A DNA stretch of 64,000 nucleotides from JAVBME01 sp031552765 (GCA_031552765.1 JAVBME010000023.1:1-64000), one strand, 5' to 3'; positions 25,802 to 35,354 are shown, counted from the first letter of the stretch. The notes: a model not told the origin generated them from the sequence alone. Numbers and translations: made by a program.

Positions 25802-28800
25802 ATGCCGAAAAAATCGCACATAAAAAAAGTACTTGTCATCGGCTCGGGTCCTATCGTCATAGGCCAGGCCGCGGAATTTGACTACGCCGGCACCCAGGCC
25901 TGCCGCTCTTTAAAAGAAGACGGGCTGGAAGTAGTCCTCGTTAACAGTAACCCGGCCACCATCATGACAGACATGCATATAGCCGACCGGGTGTATATAG
26001 AGCCGCTGACGCCGGAATTTCTCGAGACGGTCATCCGTAAAGAACTGCCGGACGGCTTACTTGCCACCCTGGGCGGGCAGACCGGCCTCAATATGGCGGT
26101 AGAGCTGGGTAAACGCGGCATTCTGGCCGAATACAACGTGGAACTGTTGGGTACTTCTGTCGAAAGCATCAAAAAGGCGGAAGACCGTGAACTCTTTAAA
26201 GAAACCATGGAAAAAATCGGCGAGCCGGTACCGGAAAGCGCGATAGTAGAGACGGTCTACGCCGCGCAGCAGTTTTCCCGTGAAGTCGGCTTCCCGCTCA
26301 TCGTACGCCCGGCCTATACCCTGGGCGGCACCGGCGGCGGCATTGCCAACAATGAAGAAGAGCTTATCGAAATAACCAATGTCGGCCTTAAATACAGCCT
26401 GATCGGCCAGGCGCTCATCGAGCGCAGCGTGGCCGGCTGGAAAGAGATAGAGTACGAAGTGATCCGCGACGCCGCGGACAACTGCATAACCGTGTGCAGC
26501 ATGGAAAACCTCGACCCGGTGGGCGTGCATACCGGCGACAGCATAGTTACCGCACCGGCGCAGACCTTGTCCGACCGCGAACTGCAAATGCTCCGCAGCG
26601 CCTCCATCCGCATTATCCGCGCCTTGGGCGTCGAAGGCGGCTGCAACGTGCAGTATGCGCTCGATCCCGATTCCGAGCGTTATTATGTCATAGAAGTAAA
26701 CCCCCGCGTCAGCCGCTCCAGCGCGCTGGCCTCGAAGGCCACCGGCTACCCGATAGCCAAAGTGGCCAGTAAGATAGCCATCGGCTACCATCTGGACGAA
26801 ATAGAAAACGCGGTGACCAAGAAGACCATGGCCTGTTTCGAGCCGAGCATCGACTATCTGGTAATAAAGTTCCCGCGCTGGCCGTTCGATAAATTTGCCA
26901 AGGCTGACCGCGTTTTAGGCACCCAGATGAAGGCGACCGGTGAAGTCATGTCGATCGACCGCTCTATGGAAGGCGCGCTGTTAAAAGCTGTACGTTCCCT
27001 CGAGATAGGGCTCAACCACATGTATCTGCCTGACCTTGACGCGTTGTCCGACGAAGAAGTATTTGCCCGGGTCAAAGAAACCACCGACGAGCGCTTTTTT
27101 GTCGTCGCCGAGGCGCTGCGCCGCGGCCTGAGCCTGGAGGAAATACACCGGATAACCAAAATAGACCGTTTTTTCCTGCAAAAGATAGTCAACATCATCG
27201 CTATGGAAAAACGCCTGGCGACGGAAGAATTTACGCCGGAGCTGGTACGCGAGGCCAAGCGCCTGGGCTTTTCCGATCCGGCGATCACAAGGTACAGCGG
27301 CAAAGATGTGTTCGCCGTGCGCGCGTTCAGGAAAGAGCAGGGCATACTGCCGACCTACAAAATGGTGGATACCTGCGCCGCCGAATTTGAAGCCATGACC
27401 CCTTATTATTACTCCACCTACGCCGACGAGGACGAAGTGGCGGCCAGCCCGCGCAAAAAAGTGCTGGTGCTGGGCTCCGGGCCTATCCGTATCGGCCAGG
27501 GCATAGAGTTTGACTACTGCTCGGTGCATTCGGTCTGGGCCTTGAAAGAGCTGGGCTACGAAACAGTCATCATCAACAACAACCCGGAGACGGTGAGCAC
27601 GGACTTTGATACTTCCGACCGGCTGTATTTCGAGCCGCTGACCTTGGAAGACGTTTTGAACGTCATAGATAAAGAACAGCCGGAAGGCGTCATCGTCCAG
27701 TTTGGCGGGCAGACCGCGATCAACCTGGCCGGGCCGCTGGCCCGCTGCGGCGTCAGGATACTCGGCTCCAGCGTGGACAGTATCGATATGGCGGAAGACC
27801 GCGAACGCTTCGACGCCCTCTTGACCAAACTCGACATCAAACGGCCGGAAGGCGGGACGGTATTCGATATAGAAGGCGCCTTGAAGACCGCCAAAGAAGT
27901 TGGCTACCCGGTCATGGTCAGGCCGTCCTATGTCCTCGGCGGGCGGGCTATGGAAATAGTCTATAACGATAACGAACTCAAGCATTATATGACCAGCGCG
28001 GTCAAAGCCTCGCAGGAACACCCGGTACTGGTCGACCACTACCTCCGCGGCATAGAAGTAGAAGTGGACGCCATCTGCGACGGCAAGGACGTACTCATCC
28101 CCGGCATTATGGAGCATGTGGAACGGGCCGGGGTGCATTCGGGCGACAGTATCGCGGTCTACCCGCCGCGCAGCCTGTCCGAGCGCAACATCCGCACCAT
28201 CATCGACTATACCAACCGCATCGCCCTTGGCCTGGAGGTCAGAGGCATGCTCAACATCCAGTATATCCTGCGCGACAACGAGATATACGTCATAGAGGTA
28301 AACCCGCGCTCCAGCCGCACCGTGCCTTTTTTGAGCAAGGTGACCAATATACCCATGGTCAGCGTAGCCACCAAGGCCGCGCTAGGCAAATCCATCCGCG
28401 AGCTTGGCTACAAGCCGGGACTCGCTATGTTCCCGGATTATTACGCGGTAAAAGCGCCGGTCTTCTCCTTTGCCAAAATGCACAACGTGGATATAACCCT
28501 GGGGCCGGAGATGAAGTCGACCGGTGAAGTAATGGGCGTCGATAACCATTTTTCACGCGCCCTGTACAAAGCCTGTATCGCTTCCGGCATAAACGTGCCG
28601 GACGAAGGCACGATACTTTTTACCATAGCCGACAAGGACAAGGATGAAGTGACGGCTATCGCCAAAGGTTTCCACGACCTCGGCTACAATATCATGGCGA
28701 CCGGCGGCACGGCTAGGTTCCTGGCTGAGCAGGGCCTGCCGGTAAAAACGGCGGTCAAGGTTAGCGAAGGCGCGCCGAACCTCCTTGATGATATCAAAAA

Positions 28801-29020
28801 AGGCAGCATAAACATGGTGGTCAATACCATCAGCCAGGGGCAGGCATTTGAGCGCGACGGCTTTAAGATACGCCGGGCGACGGTAGAGAACGCCATACCC
28901 TGTCTGACCTCTATAGACACGGCTAAAGCGATACTCGGCGTCATGTCGGTAATGAGAAGGCGGCGCCTGGTAAGCGTTCTTGCGTTACAAGACTTACGCT
29001 GGGCAGGTGACGATTTTTGA
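25802..29020 (+). CDS. carB: Carbamoyl phosphate synthetase, large subunit
   Basis: A 1072-residue protein of normal length with two homologous ATP-grasp halves (each begins KVLVIGSGPIVIGQ-like: residues ~10 and ~554) and a C-terminal MGS-like allosteric domain from about residue 935 (AIAKGFHDLGYNIMATGGTA). It makes carbamoyl phosphate from bicarbonate, ammonia and two ATP. The MGS domain suggests control by UMP/nucleotides, as in other CarB. The stop overlaps the pyrK start by 4 bases. Confidence 0.97.
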   Translation: MPKKSHIKKVLVIGSGPIVIGQAAEFDYAGTQACRSLKEDGLEVVLVNSNPATIMTDMHIADRVYIEPLTPEFLETVIRKELPDGLLATLGGQTGLNMAVELGKRGILAEYNVELLGTSVESIKKAEDRELFKETMEKIGEPVPESAIVETVYAAQQFSREVGFPLIVRPAYTLGGTGGGIANNEEELIEITNVGLKYSLIGQALIERSVAGWKEIEYEVIRDAADNCITVCSMENLDPVGVHTGDSIVTAPAQTLSDRELQMLRSASIRIIRALGVEGGCNVQYALDPDSERYYVIEVNPRVSRSSALASKATGYPIAKVASKIAIGYHLDEIENAVTKKTMACFEPSIDYLVIKFPRWPFDKFAKADRVLGTQMKATGEVMSIDRSMEGALLKAVRSLEIGLNHMYLPDLDALSDEEVFARVKETTDERFFVVAEALRRGLSLEEIHRITKIDRFFLQKIVNIIAMEKRLATEEFTPELVREAKRLGFSDPAITRYSGKDVFAVRAFRKEQGILPTYKMVDTCAAEFEAMTPYYYSTYADEDEVAASPRKKVLVLGSGPIRIGQGIEFDYCSVHSVWALKELGYETVIINNNPETVSTDFDTSDRLYFEPLTLEDVLNVIDKEQPEGVIVQFGGQTAINLAGPLARCGVRILGSSVDSIDMAEDRERFDALLTKLDIKRPEGGTVFDIEGALKTAKEVGYPVMVRPSYVLGGRAMEIVYNDNELKHYMTSAVKASQEHPVLVDHYLRGIEVEVDAICDGKDVLIPGIMEHVERAGVHSGDSIAVYPPRSLSERNIRTIIDYTNRIALGLEVRGMLNIQYILRDNEIYVIEVNPRSSRTVPFLSKVTNIPMVSVATKAALGKSIRELGYKPGLAMFPDYYAVKAPVFSFAKMHNVDITLGPEMKSTGEVMGVDNHFSRALYKACIASGINVPDEGTILFTIADKDKDEVTAIAKGFHDLGYNIMATGGTARFLAEQGLPVKTAVKVSEGAPNLLDDIKKGSINMVVNTISQGQAFERDGFKIRRATVENAIPCLTSIDTAKAILGVMSVMRRRRLVSVLALQDLRWAGDDF

Positions 29021-29787
29021 AAAAAGTCATAGTCGAGGCAAAGGTACTCAGTAATGACCTGATGGGCAGTGATGTGTACAAAATATCGCTGGACGCGCCA
29101 GAAATCAGCCGTCAGGCCAAACCCGGGCAGTTTGTCGAGGTAAAGACCGGCCGGCTGATCGACCCGTTGCTGCGAAGGCCAATTTCCATTGCTGATGTTG
29201 ACGGCGATAAACTTATACTCATGTACCGGGTGGTCGGCCCCGGAACCGCCTGGCTGGCTGGCTGCCGGCCCGGAGACACTGTCGATGTGGTCGGACCATT
29301 GGGCAACGGTTTTAAACTTGAGGCTAAAAAGCCGCTGCTGGTTGGCGGCGGCATCGGTATTGCGCCCTTGGTAATGTTGGCGCGGCTCTTTTGCCCGACT
29401 CGGGTGGACGTCCTTTTGGCCGGACGCTGCAAGGATGAGATGTTTTGGACAAAAGAATTTACCGCTAGCTGTGAACATACTTATATAACGACAGACGACG
29501 GCACACTGGGCGCTAAAGGCACCGCGCTCGCGCTTTTGCCGGAGCTCTTAGCTTCCGGGCGTTACGACTGCGTCTATACCTGCGGGCCGGGGCCCATGCT
29601 AAGGGCGGTGGCCAAAGAAACGCTGGCCCAGGGCGTGCCCTGCCAGATATCTATGGAAAAATATATGAGTTGCGGCCTTGGCGCCTGTCTGTCCTGCGCC
29701 TGCAGCGGCACAAACGGAAAAAGGTTGAAAGTTTGCCAGAATGGGCCGGTATTCATGGCCGACGAGGTGGCCGCTGATGATATATGA
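29017..29787 (+). CDS. pyrK: Dihydroorotate dehydrogenase B, electron transfer subunit
   Basis: A 256-residue FAD/[2Fe-2S] protein that passes electrons from PyrD to NAD+. The FAD-binding segment is LLRRPISIADVDG, the NAD side has GGGIGIAPL, and the C-terminal cluster ligands are in CGLGACLSCAC and VCQNGPVF. The TTG start at 29017 overlaps the carB stop; AGGTGA (29005-29010) is correctly spaced. The pairing with a type 1B PyrD is characteristic of Firmicutes. It overlaps pyrD by 11 bases. Confidence 0.95.
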   Translation: MKKVIVEAKVLSNDLMGSDVYKISLDAPEISRQAKPGQFVEVKTGRLIDPLLRRPISIADVDGDKLILMYRVVGPGTAWLAGCRPGDTVDVVGPLGNGFKLEAKKPLLVGGGIGIAPLVMLARLFCPTRVDVLLAGRCKDEMFWTKEFTASCEHTYITTDDGTLGAKGTALALLPELLASGRYDCVYTCGPGPMLRAVAKETLAQGVPCQISMEKYMSCGLGACLSCACSGTNGKRLKVCQNGPVFMADEVAADDI

Positions 29788-30703
29788 CGGAAAAATGGCT
29801 GTAGAAATAGCCGGGATCAAGATGAAGACCCCGGTAATGACCGCTTCGGGCACTTTTGGTTTTGGCCTTGAGTTTACCGACTTTGTCGACCTTGATAAAT
29901 TAGGCGCTTTGGTTGTCAAAGCGGCTACCTTGCAGCCTTGCCTTGGCAATAAAGGGCAAAGGACGGTGGAAACGCCGGCCGGCATGCTTAACAGCATCGG
30001 CCTTGAGAATCCCGGGGTAGGGGAGTTCGTAGCCAAAAAACTGCCTTTTTTGGCTAAATATGATGTCCCGGTCATCGTGAATATTGCCGGGAACACGCCG
30101 GAGGAATATGCCGAGATCGCCCGTATTTTGGATGTTGACGGCGTGGCCGGGCTTGAGCTTAATATTTCCTGTCCGAATGTCAAAGAAGGCGGCATCGCTT
30201 TCGGCACCCGCCCATCCAGCGCCGCGGCGGTAGTCAAAGCGGTGAAGGCGGCGACGAAAAAGCCTGTTATTACCAAGCTGTCGCCTAATGTGACAGATAT
30301 AACGGAAATGGCGCGCGCGGTGGAAGATGCCGGCAGTGACGCCATATCGCTCATAAATACGCTTATCGGCATGAAAATAGACATAAAAAGAAAACGCCCG
30401 GTATTGGGCAATGTCGTAGGCGGCCTGTCCGGGCCGGCTGTTCGCCCGGTAGCTGTACGCATGGTCTATCAGGTTGCCCAGGCGGTAAAAGTGCCGCTCA
30501 TCGGCATGGGCGGCATCATGACCGGCGACGACGCAATGGAATTTATCCTGGCCGGCGCTGCGGCGGTAGCGGTAGGCACAGGGAATTTCGTCAATCCGGC
30601 GGCTACTATGGAAGTGACGCAAGGGATATTTTCATACATGGAAAAGGAAGGCTGCGGACATATCGGTGAATTAAAAGGCCTGGCTCTGCCCCGGCCGGTT
30701 TGA
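29777..30703 (+). CDS. pyrD: Dihydroorotate dehydrogenase, type 1B catalytic subunit
   Basis: Oxidises dihydroorotate to orotate with FMN; works as a heterotetramer with PyrK. The 308-residue protein has MTASGTFGFG at the N-terminus, the active-site cysteine in LNISCPNVKEGG (class 1 cysteine base rather than the serine of class 2), and the FMN phosphate loop in GMGGIMTGDDAMEF. ATG 29777 is preceded by GAGGTGG (29764-29770); the frame extends 12 codons further up within pyrK without a ribosome site. Confidence 0.95.
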   Translation: MIYDGKMAVEIAGIKMKTPVMTASGTFGFGLEFTDFVDLDKLGALVVKAATLQPCLGNKGQRTVETPAGMLNSIGLENPGVGEFVAKKLPFLAKYDVPVIVNIAGNTPEEYAEIARILDVDGVAGLELNISCPNVKEGGIAFGTRPSSAAAVVKAVKAATKKPVITKLSPNVTDITEMARAVEDAGSDAISLINTLIGMKIDIKRKRPVLGNVVGGLSGPAVRPVAVRMVYQVAQAVKVPLIGMGGIMTGDDAMEFILAGAAAVAVGTGNFVNPAATMEVTQGIFSYMEKEGCGHIGELKGLALPRPV

Positions 30704-30714
30704 TGGAGGGTGCG

Positions 30715-31434
30715 ATGGTATTAGAGAAGCGTTTGATCGTGGCGCTGGATGTCCCGAATATCGACAAGGCCAGTAAACTGGTCATTTCTCTGGGTGAAAG
30801 CGTCGTTTATTACAAAGTGGGCATGGAACTTTTCTATGGGGCCGGTCTGGAGACCATCCGCTATTTGAAAAGTTTTGGCAAGAGCATATTCCTTGACCTG
30901 AAAATGCACGACATACCGAATACTGTGGCTAGCGCCGCCTCAGTACTTGCCTCTCTGGGCGTAGACATGATGACGCTGCATGCTTCAGGCGGCCGCGACA
31001 TGATGCAGGCGGCGGCGCGGGCGGTTAAAGAAGCCGCGGAAAAAAACGGCAATCCGCCGCCGAAACTTGTTGCCGTGACCGTGCTGACAAGCATGGATGC
31101 CGCCGGCTGGCAGGAACTGAATAACAAACTGCCGATAGCCGAGCAGGTGATAGAGCTGGCAAAACTTTCCCAAGCATCCGGGATGGACGGGATAGTGGCT
31201 TCGCCGCAGGAAGCGGCTGGCATACGAGCCGCCTGCGGCCAGGATTTTCTTATTGTTACTCCTGGAGTGCGAATGGATGACAATGCCAAAAACGACCAGG
31301 CGCGTATCGCAACGCCCAAAATGGCTATACAGGCCGGCGCGACCCATTTGGTGGTAGGGCGGCCGATAACGCAGGCTGCCGACCCGAAAACGGCTGCGCG
31401 CGCCATAATCGAAAATATGCGGGAGGCCAAATGA
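30715..31434 (+). CDS. pyrF: Orotidine-5'-phosphate decarboxylase
   Basis: Decarboxylates OMP to UMP. The 239-residue barrel shows LIVALDVPN at the start, the catalytic DLKMHDIPNT segment (Asp-x-Lys-x-x-Asp) near residue 62, and the phosphate-binding VVGRPITQA near the C-terminus. ATG 30715 has GGAGGG at 30705-30710; an earlier ATG at 30703 overlaps the pyrD stop and lacks a site. It is followed by pyrE with a 4-base overlap. Confidence 0.95.
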   Translation: MVLEKRLIVALDVPNIDKASKLVISLGESVVYYKVGMELFYGAGLETIRYLKSFGKSIFLDLKMHDIPNTVASAASVLASLGVDMMTLHASGGRDMMQAAARAVKEAAEKNGNPPPKLVAVTVLTSMDAAGWQELNNKLPIAEQVIELAKLSQASGMDGIVASPQEAAGIRAACGQDFLIVTPGVRMDDNAKNDQARIATPKMAIQAGATHLVVGRPITQAADPKTAARAIIENMREAK

Positions 31435-32006
31435 TGAACGAACAGGAAGTAATGAAACTTTTGGAAGAGACCGGCGCGGTTCTGCATGGGCATTTTCTTT
31501 TGACTTCCGGCCTGCACAGCCCCATGTATGTAGAAAAGTTCAATGTGTTGCAGCATCCCAAATACACAGAAATGCTCTGCCAGGAACTGGCTAAACGTTT
31601 TAAGGACGATAAGGTGGAACTGGTCGTCGGCCCGATGACCGGCGGCATACTTTTGGCGCATGAAGTAGGCAAAGCCCTTAGCACCAGGGCGATATTCACC
31701 GAGCGTGAAGATGCGGAAATGACTTTGAAACGCGGTTTTTATATCGACCCAGGCACGCGCGTGCTGGTGGTGGAAGATATAGTCACGACCGGCGGTTCGG
31801 TCATGGAAGTCTTGGGCGTCGTCAAAAAGCACGGCGGCGTACCGGTAGGGGTGGGCCTTTTGGTCGACCGCAGCGGCGGCAAGGTGGATTTTGGCGTGCG
31901 GACGGAGGCCCTTTTGCGCCTGGATGTGCCTGCCTACAAAGAGGCCGATTGCCCAAAATGTAAAGATGGTCTGCCGTTTACCAAGCGCGGGCGGACCGGA
32001 AAATAA
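31431..32006 (+). CDS. pyrE: Orotate phosphoribosyltransferase
   Basis: Attaches PRPP to orotate, giving OMP. The 191-residue protein has the PRPP loop VLVVEDIVTTGGSV (about residues 105-118) and the N-terminal HFLLTSGLHSPMYVEKFNVL segment. It ends with a CPKCKDG pair that may bind a metal, as seen in the Thermus-type subgroup. GGGAGG (31421-31426) can serve the ATG at 31431 or at 31434. It is the last pyr gene; a terminator follows. Confidence 0.94.
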   Translation: MMNEQEVMKLLEETGAVLHGHFLLTSGLHSPMYVEKFNVLQHPKYTEMLCQELAKRFKDDKVELVVGPMTGGILLAHEVGKALSTRAIFTEREDAEMTLKRGFYIDPGTRVLVVEDIVTTGGSVMEVLGVVKKHGGVPVGVGLLVDRSGGKVDFGVRTEALLRLDVPAYKEADCPKCKDGLPFTKRGRTGK

Positions 32007-32022
32007 GCTATAGCGAATATTT

Positions 32023-32070
32023 GTACAGCCATGGCCGTACCGTCAGGTGCATTAATGGCTGTATTTTTTT
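32023..32070 (+). terminator. Terminator of the pyrimidine operon
   Basis: TACAGCCAT (32024-32032) pairs with ATGGCTGTA (32055-32063), followed by T7. The 22-base interior could form an extra small stem. Confidence 0.85.
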
Positions 32071-32146
32071 ATAAGTACTTTATTATTTAAATATAAAAAA
32101 GTATAATTGAATAGATATCAAATTACGTATAAAGGGGGCGCTGGAT

Positions 32147-32575
32147 ATGAGTATGACAATATATACCATGCATCACTTGGTAAAAGAAAATGACCTTAAC
32201 CATCACAGTACTTTATTTGCCGGACAGGGAGCCAGCTGGATGGTGGAGGCGGGCTATATCGCCGCTTCCGCTTTTGCCAGGACCATCCACATAGTTTGCC
32301 TTAAAATACACGGTATGACCTTTACCAAGCCGGTGGGCGCCGGGACTTTATTGCGTATGGAGGCCAGGGTCGTGCATGCCGGTGAAACCAGCCTGACTTC
32401 ATATATAAAAGCGGTAAATGCTTTTACCGGTGAATACATAGTGGACGGCTATATGACCTTTATCCACACAAACGACCAGGGCCAGCCGCTAAGGCACGAG
32501 CTTTATGTAGTAGCGGCAACGGAAGAGGAAAAACACCTGAAAGCGGAGGCGGAAAAGCTTGTCGCCATGCGGTAG
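32147..32575 (+). CDS. Acyl-CoA thioesterase, hotdog fold (YkhA-like)
   Basis: A 142-residue single hotdog domain. The DLNHHSTLFAGQGASWMVEA segment (residues ~16-35) carries the conserved asparagine/histidine and the central helix of the cytosolic acyl-CoA hydrolase family. It should hydrolyse acyl-CoAs to free acid and CoA. GGGGG precedes ATG 32147. It is a single gene bounded by terminators; substrate length is unknown. Confidence 0.83.
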   Translation: MSMTIYTMHHLVKENDLNHHSTLFAGQGASWMVEAGYIAASAFARTIHIVCLKIHGMTFTKPVGAGTLLRMEARVVHAGETSLTSYIKAVNAFTGEYIVDGYMTFIHTNDQGQPLRHELYVVAATEEEKHLKAEAEKLVAMR

Positions 32576-32583
32576 TCTATAAA

Positions 32584-32615
32584 TAAAAAAGCTTGTCTTT
32601 GCAGGCAAGCTTTTT
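32584..32615. terminator. Bidirectional intrinsic terminator
   Basis: AAAAAAGCTTG (32584-32594) pairs with CAAGCTTTTTT (32605-32615); lies between convergent genes. Confidence 0.85.
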
Positions 32616-32622
32616 TATTTAG

Positions 32623-33015
32623 CTATTCTTTGAATTTTATTGTCACCCCGGCAAGATATTTTAGGCCTGTTTTTATTACATCCTGGGTGATGAAGTTGGA
32701 ATCGCCCAGCAGCTTTTCTATATCACGCTGTTCCATGAGCGCATACGGCTTTACAATGCCGAGCAGCGGATATTCAAGATAGGGATCGAGAACGCCGACT
32801 TCGGTTTTTACGATATTCAAACCATTGAGCACGAATGTGTAAGTGCCCACGATATAGTGGTCTACTGTTACCTGGAATCCTATCCGGCTTGTCCTGCCGG
32901 CAAAAAATGTTTTTGCGGCAGTATAGATAACTGGATGCTGTTTAGCGAAAGTTTCCAGCAGTTTTTCCCGGAAGGGCACTAACCTTTCCTTTACAAGGAT
33001 ATCTACTTCTTTCAT
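32623..33015 (-). CDS. Hypothetical cytoplasmic protein, 130 residues
   Basis: Not recognised. The sequence alternates beta-like stretches (RIGFQVTVDHYIVGTYTFVL) and helices (MEQRDIEKLLGDSNFITQDV, then LKYLAGVTIKF), loosely reminiscent of sterol-carrier-like domains, but I see no diagnostic motif. No signal peptide or membrane segment. The ribosome site GGAGGG is strong, which supports a real gene. It lies 36 bases downstream of an exported protein on the same strand and may share its transcript. Confidence 0.7.
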   Translation of the reverse strand: MKEVDILVKERLVPFREKLLETFAKQHPVIYTAAKTFFAGRTSRIGFQVTVDHYIVGTYTFVLNGLNIVKTEVGVLDPYLEYPLLGIVKPYALMEQRDIEKLLGDSNFITQDVIKTGLKYLAGVTIKFKE

Positions 33016-33051
33016 GTAGCAACCCTCCTTATGAAATTACTTTCTTTAAAA

Positions 33052-33621
33052 TCAGTAAACAGGCGGTTTTACGTTGGCAGTAAATGCGGTTAATGTACTT
33101 TTCAGGGCGCGACGAGGCGTATCGGTTTCCTTGTTGGAAATCGAAGACGAGTAGGTATATTGCTGTGTTTTAGCGCTGAAAGTCTTTGTGTCCAACTGGA
33201 AATTTATTCTGACATAATAGCTAAAACTGCTGGATAACCGTATCCCGGCCGGGTAAATAACGACCACTGTAAGGTAATCCATGCCTGTTGCTTTTAAGTA
33301 GTCAGCCATGCGTTCTTTTTTTACTACCAGTGAAAAATCCTGCATGTCCTGACTGTCTTCATTCACCCCTTCGATAAAGTTGGCAAGTGCGGCGTCGAGC
33401 GGCCTTCCGTCATTCATGTAGACAAATAGGCTGCTGTATTTGTCGGGAGTAAATTTCGCTTGCATAGCGGGTTCTACCAGTTCGATCAGCTTGCCTTCCG
33501 TGCGGATATATTTTGCCGGGATGACAATAACCGCATGTTTGCTGTCGACAGCCTGGACTACCGGCATACTTATGACAAAAAACAGAAATACAGCTAATAA
33601 CAGTTTTCTAATTTTTTTCAT
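33052..33621 (-). CDS. Exported hypothetical protein, 189 residues
   Basis: Begins MKKIRKLLLAVFLFFVISMP with a likely signal-peptidase I site near VVQAVDS, so it should be periplasmic. The mature part is beta-rich (SSSFSYYVRINFQLDTKTFS, then QQYTYSSSISN) with no catalytic motif that I can name. AGAGGTGATGG upstream of ATG supports the start. It may form a two-gene unit with the 130-residue protein downstream. Confidence 0.72.
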   Translation of the reverse strand: MKKIRKLLLAVFLFFVISMPVVQAVDSKHAVIVIPAKYIRTEGKLIELVEPAMQAKFTPDKYSSLFVYMNDGRPLDAALANFIEGVNEDSQDMQDFSLVVKKERMADYLKATGMDYLTVVVIYPAGIRLSSSFSYYVRINFQLDTKTFSAKTQQYTYSSSISNKETDTPRRALKSTLTAFTANVKPPVY

Positions 33622-33663
33622 TAGCCATCACCTCTTTGTAACCTATAATAGGTAACCGAGTAT

Positions 33664-33693
33664 AAAAATAGCCTCCTGAGATTTCCAGGAGGC
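33664..33693 (-). terminator. Intrinsic terminator of the GntR-family gene
   Basis: GCCTCCTG (33671-33678) pairs with CAGGAGGC (33686-33693); on the minus strand it is followed by TATTTTTATA. Confidence 0.75.
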
Positions 33694-33731
33694 CGTGTGA
33701 TAGACGATATACTGGGATAGATTGTTATTAT

Positions 33732-34424
33732 TTATTGCTTGTGCATAATGGATGAACTTTCCATAGCGCGAGCAAAAATGCCTTGTATATGCTGGAACAT
33801 TGCTTCGATAGCCGCACTGGCAGAGTGTGCATGTAAAGCGTCAAGTATTTTCCGGTGCTCTTTTATTATTACAGGCAAACACTCCGGTTGGTAAATAAGA
33901 AATATGCCGCTGCGCAATAACTGTTCATGGATGATTTCGACACTTTCGGCGAATTTTTTATTGCCGGTCGTTTTAGCCAGAGCATAATGAAACTCGCGGT
34001 CTTTTTGCATAAACTCCGTTATCTTTTTATCATTTGCATCTTCTTCCTGGCTTTTATAGATATCCTCGAGAAGAGACAATGTGCTGTCATCTATACGTTC
34101 GGCCGTCATCTGGCAGATTTTGCACTCTATGGCTTCGCTCATCTCAAGAAGATCCTGTAAATCTTTTTGCGTAGTGGTGATGACCTGTATGCCCCGGCCG
34201 CGAAAGATGTGTATAAGGCCTTCGCCCTGCAACTGCAAAAGCGCTTCACGTACAGGAGTTCTGCTTATACCAAGGTTCTCGCTCAGAAAACCTTGGGAAT
34301 AAATAGTATCAGGTTTGATCCGGTTATTTATGATAGCCGTTTTAATAAGCTCATAAGCCTGATTTTTTAAAAGACTCTTTGAAACATTGATTTTTTCTGT
34401 TCCAAATAAATCATTGCTAGCCAT
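33732..34424 (-). CDS. GntR-family transcriptional regulator, FadR/FCD type
   Basis: A 230-residue regulator. Residues ~10-80 form the winged helix (AYELIKTAIINNRIKPDTIY, then LGISRTPVREALLQLQGEGL and the GRGIQVI wing). The C-terminal FCD domain is all-helical with the usual metal-ligand positions: Asp in DREFHYALAKTTGN, His in the HEQLL helix and His in EHRKILDALHAHS. Such proteins sense small carboxylic acids. No metabolic operon is adjacent, so the target is unclear. The ribosome site is weak; an alternative start 15 codons upstream (34469) also lacks one. Confidence 0.87.
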   Translation of the reverse strand: MASNDLFGTEKINVSKSLLKNQAYELIKTAIINNRIKPDTIYSQGFLSENLGISRTPVREALLQLQGEGLIHIFRGRGIQVITTTQKDLQDLLEMSEAIECKICQMTAERIDDSTLSLLEDIYKSQEEDANDKKITEFMQKDREFHYALAKTTGNKKFAESVEIIHEQLLRSGIFLIYQPECLPVIIKEHRKILDALHAHSASAAIEAMFQHIQGIFARAMESSSIMHKQ

Positions 34425-34573
34425 AATAACGCAACTTTCATTAAGAGATTTTAAAAAAGAAACCCACATTTATTTCTATATTTAAAGATACCATAATATG
34501 GGAAGATATTCAATGGTAACAAAAAAACGATTTATAAAGATAAAAGTTTTTGTTTTAAATAAAAAACCGATTC

Positions 34574-35329
34574 TCAATCCAGACACAAGCGTTTCTTACT
34601 GGCAAAGCTTTTAATTAAAGGTGATAGGGTCCTTTTGCGGCGATTTTTTAGTGGCCGGTTTAAAAATTTGTCTACCTGGGCACTAAAAAACATTGCGCAT
34701 AAAGTTTTAAGCCATTGCGGAAAAGTAAAAGCAAAACGAATAGATAAACCTTCTTTTGCAGGGAAAAGGCTGCTTATTTGCACAAAATCCAAAATGGTGA
34801 TACCTAGGAAAGCTTTATTCAATGGTGTGGTTTTTAAAGATTGTTGGAAATCCAATGTAATAAACTCATCCTTTACAGTTGCTTTTATTCCTGGCGCCGC
34901 TGAAATGTTTTCAAGTAGTTTGCCGGTTATGTACTGAGGAAAAAGCTTGGTAAAAATATCCGCCCCGCCAATCTTGAGTTTATCGATAAATCCTGCGTCA
35001 GGAAGGGAGGAAAGATCTTTGATCTCCATTTGAAAAGCGAAAAAAGCTTCATGTGAAGACAAGACAAATTTATCAAAGGTGAAAACGATATCCGCTTTAG
35101 CGGTATTACGGTAGCTGACAACAACGCGCAGTTGGTTTTCACTCGGGCAAAACAGCTGCTGCAAAAGAATACCCTGTTTTTGAAAAAAAGGATTGAGTAA
35201 AGCCATTATGTGGCTATAGCCGAAAATCAATTCGTTTTTCTTAAGATGCTCCCATGTTTGGTCGCTCAGCATGCTTTCTGCTGTTTTTAGGTATTGGTTG
35301 GACAAGAGCAGCTTGAGTAATTCTTCCAT
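34574..35329 (-). CDS. Hypothetical protein, 251 residues
   Basis: Not recognised. A soluble-looking protein: MEELLKLLLSNQYLKTAESM at the start, a mixed alpha/beta middle, and a strongly basic C-terminus (LNRPLKNRRKRTLSPLIKSF, then KKRLCLD) that could contact membrane lipids or nucleic acid. Good ribosome site AGGAGG. It lies 25 bases after the methyltransferase-like gene and is almost certainly co-transcribed with it. This region is A+T-richer than the pyr genes. Confidence 0.72.
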   Translation of the reverse strand: MEELLKLLLSNQYLKTAESMLSDQTWEHLKKNELIFGYSHIMALLNPFFQKQGILLQQLFCPSENQLRVVVSYRNTAKADIVFTFDKFVLSSHEAFFAFQMEIKDLSSLPDAGFIDKLKIGGADIFTKLFPQYITGKLLENISAAPGIKATVKDEFITLDFQQSLKTTPLNKAFLGITILDFVQISSLFPAKEGLSIRFAFTFPQWLKTLCAMFFSAQVDKFLNRPLKNRRKRTLSPLIKSFASKKRLCLD

Positions 35330-35354
35330 ATAGAAGCCTCCTTGTGATAGCCGA

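Noticed and set aside
26981..28138. Long open frame on the minus strand across carB (385 codons)
   Set aside because: It lies wholly within carB, whose plus-strand product matches the family over its full length. The opposite frame is an effect of G/C-ending codons and gives a protein without recognisable motifs.
30861..31832. Minus-strand frame across pyrF and pyrE
   Set aside because: Both pyr genes are complete and in operon order; the opposing frame has no supporting signal.
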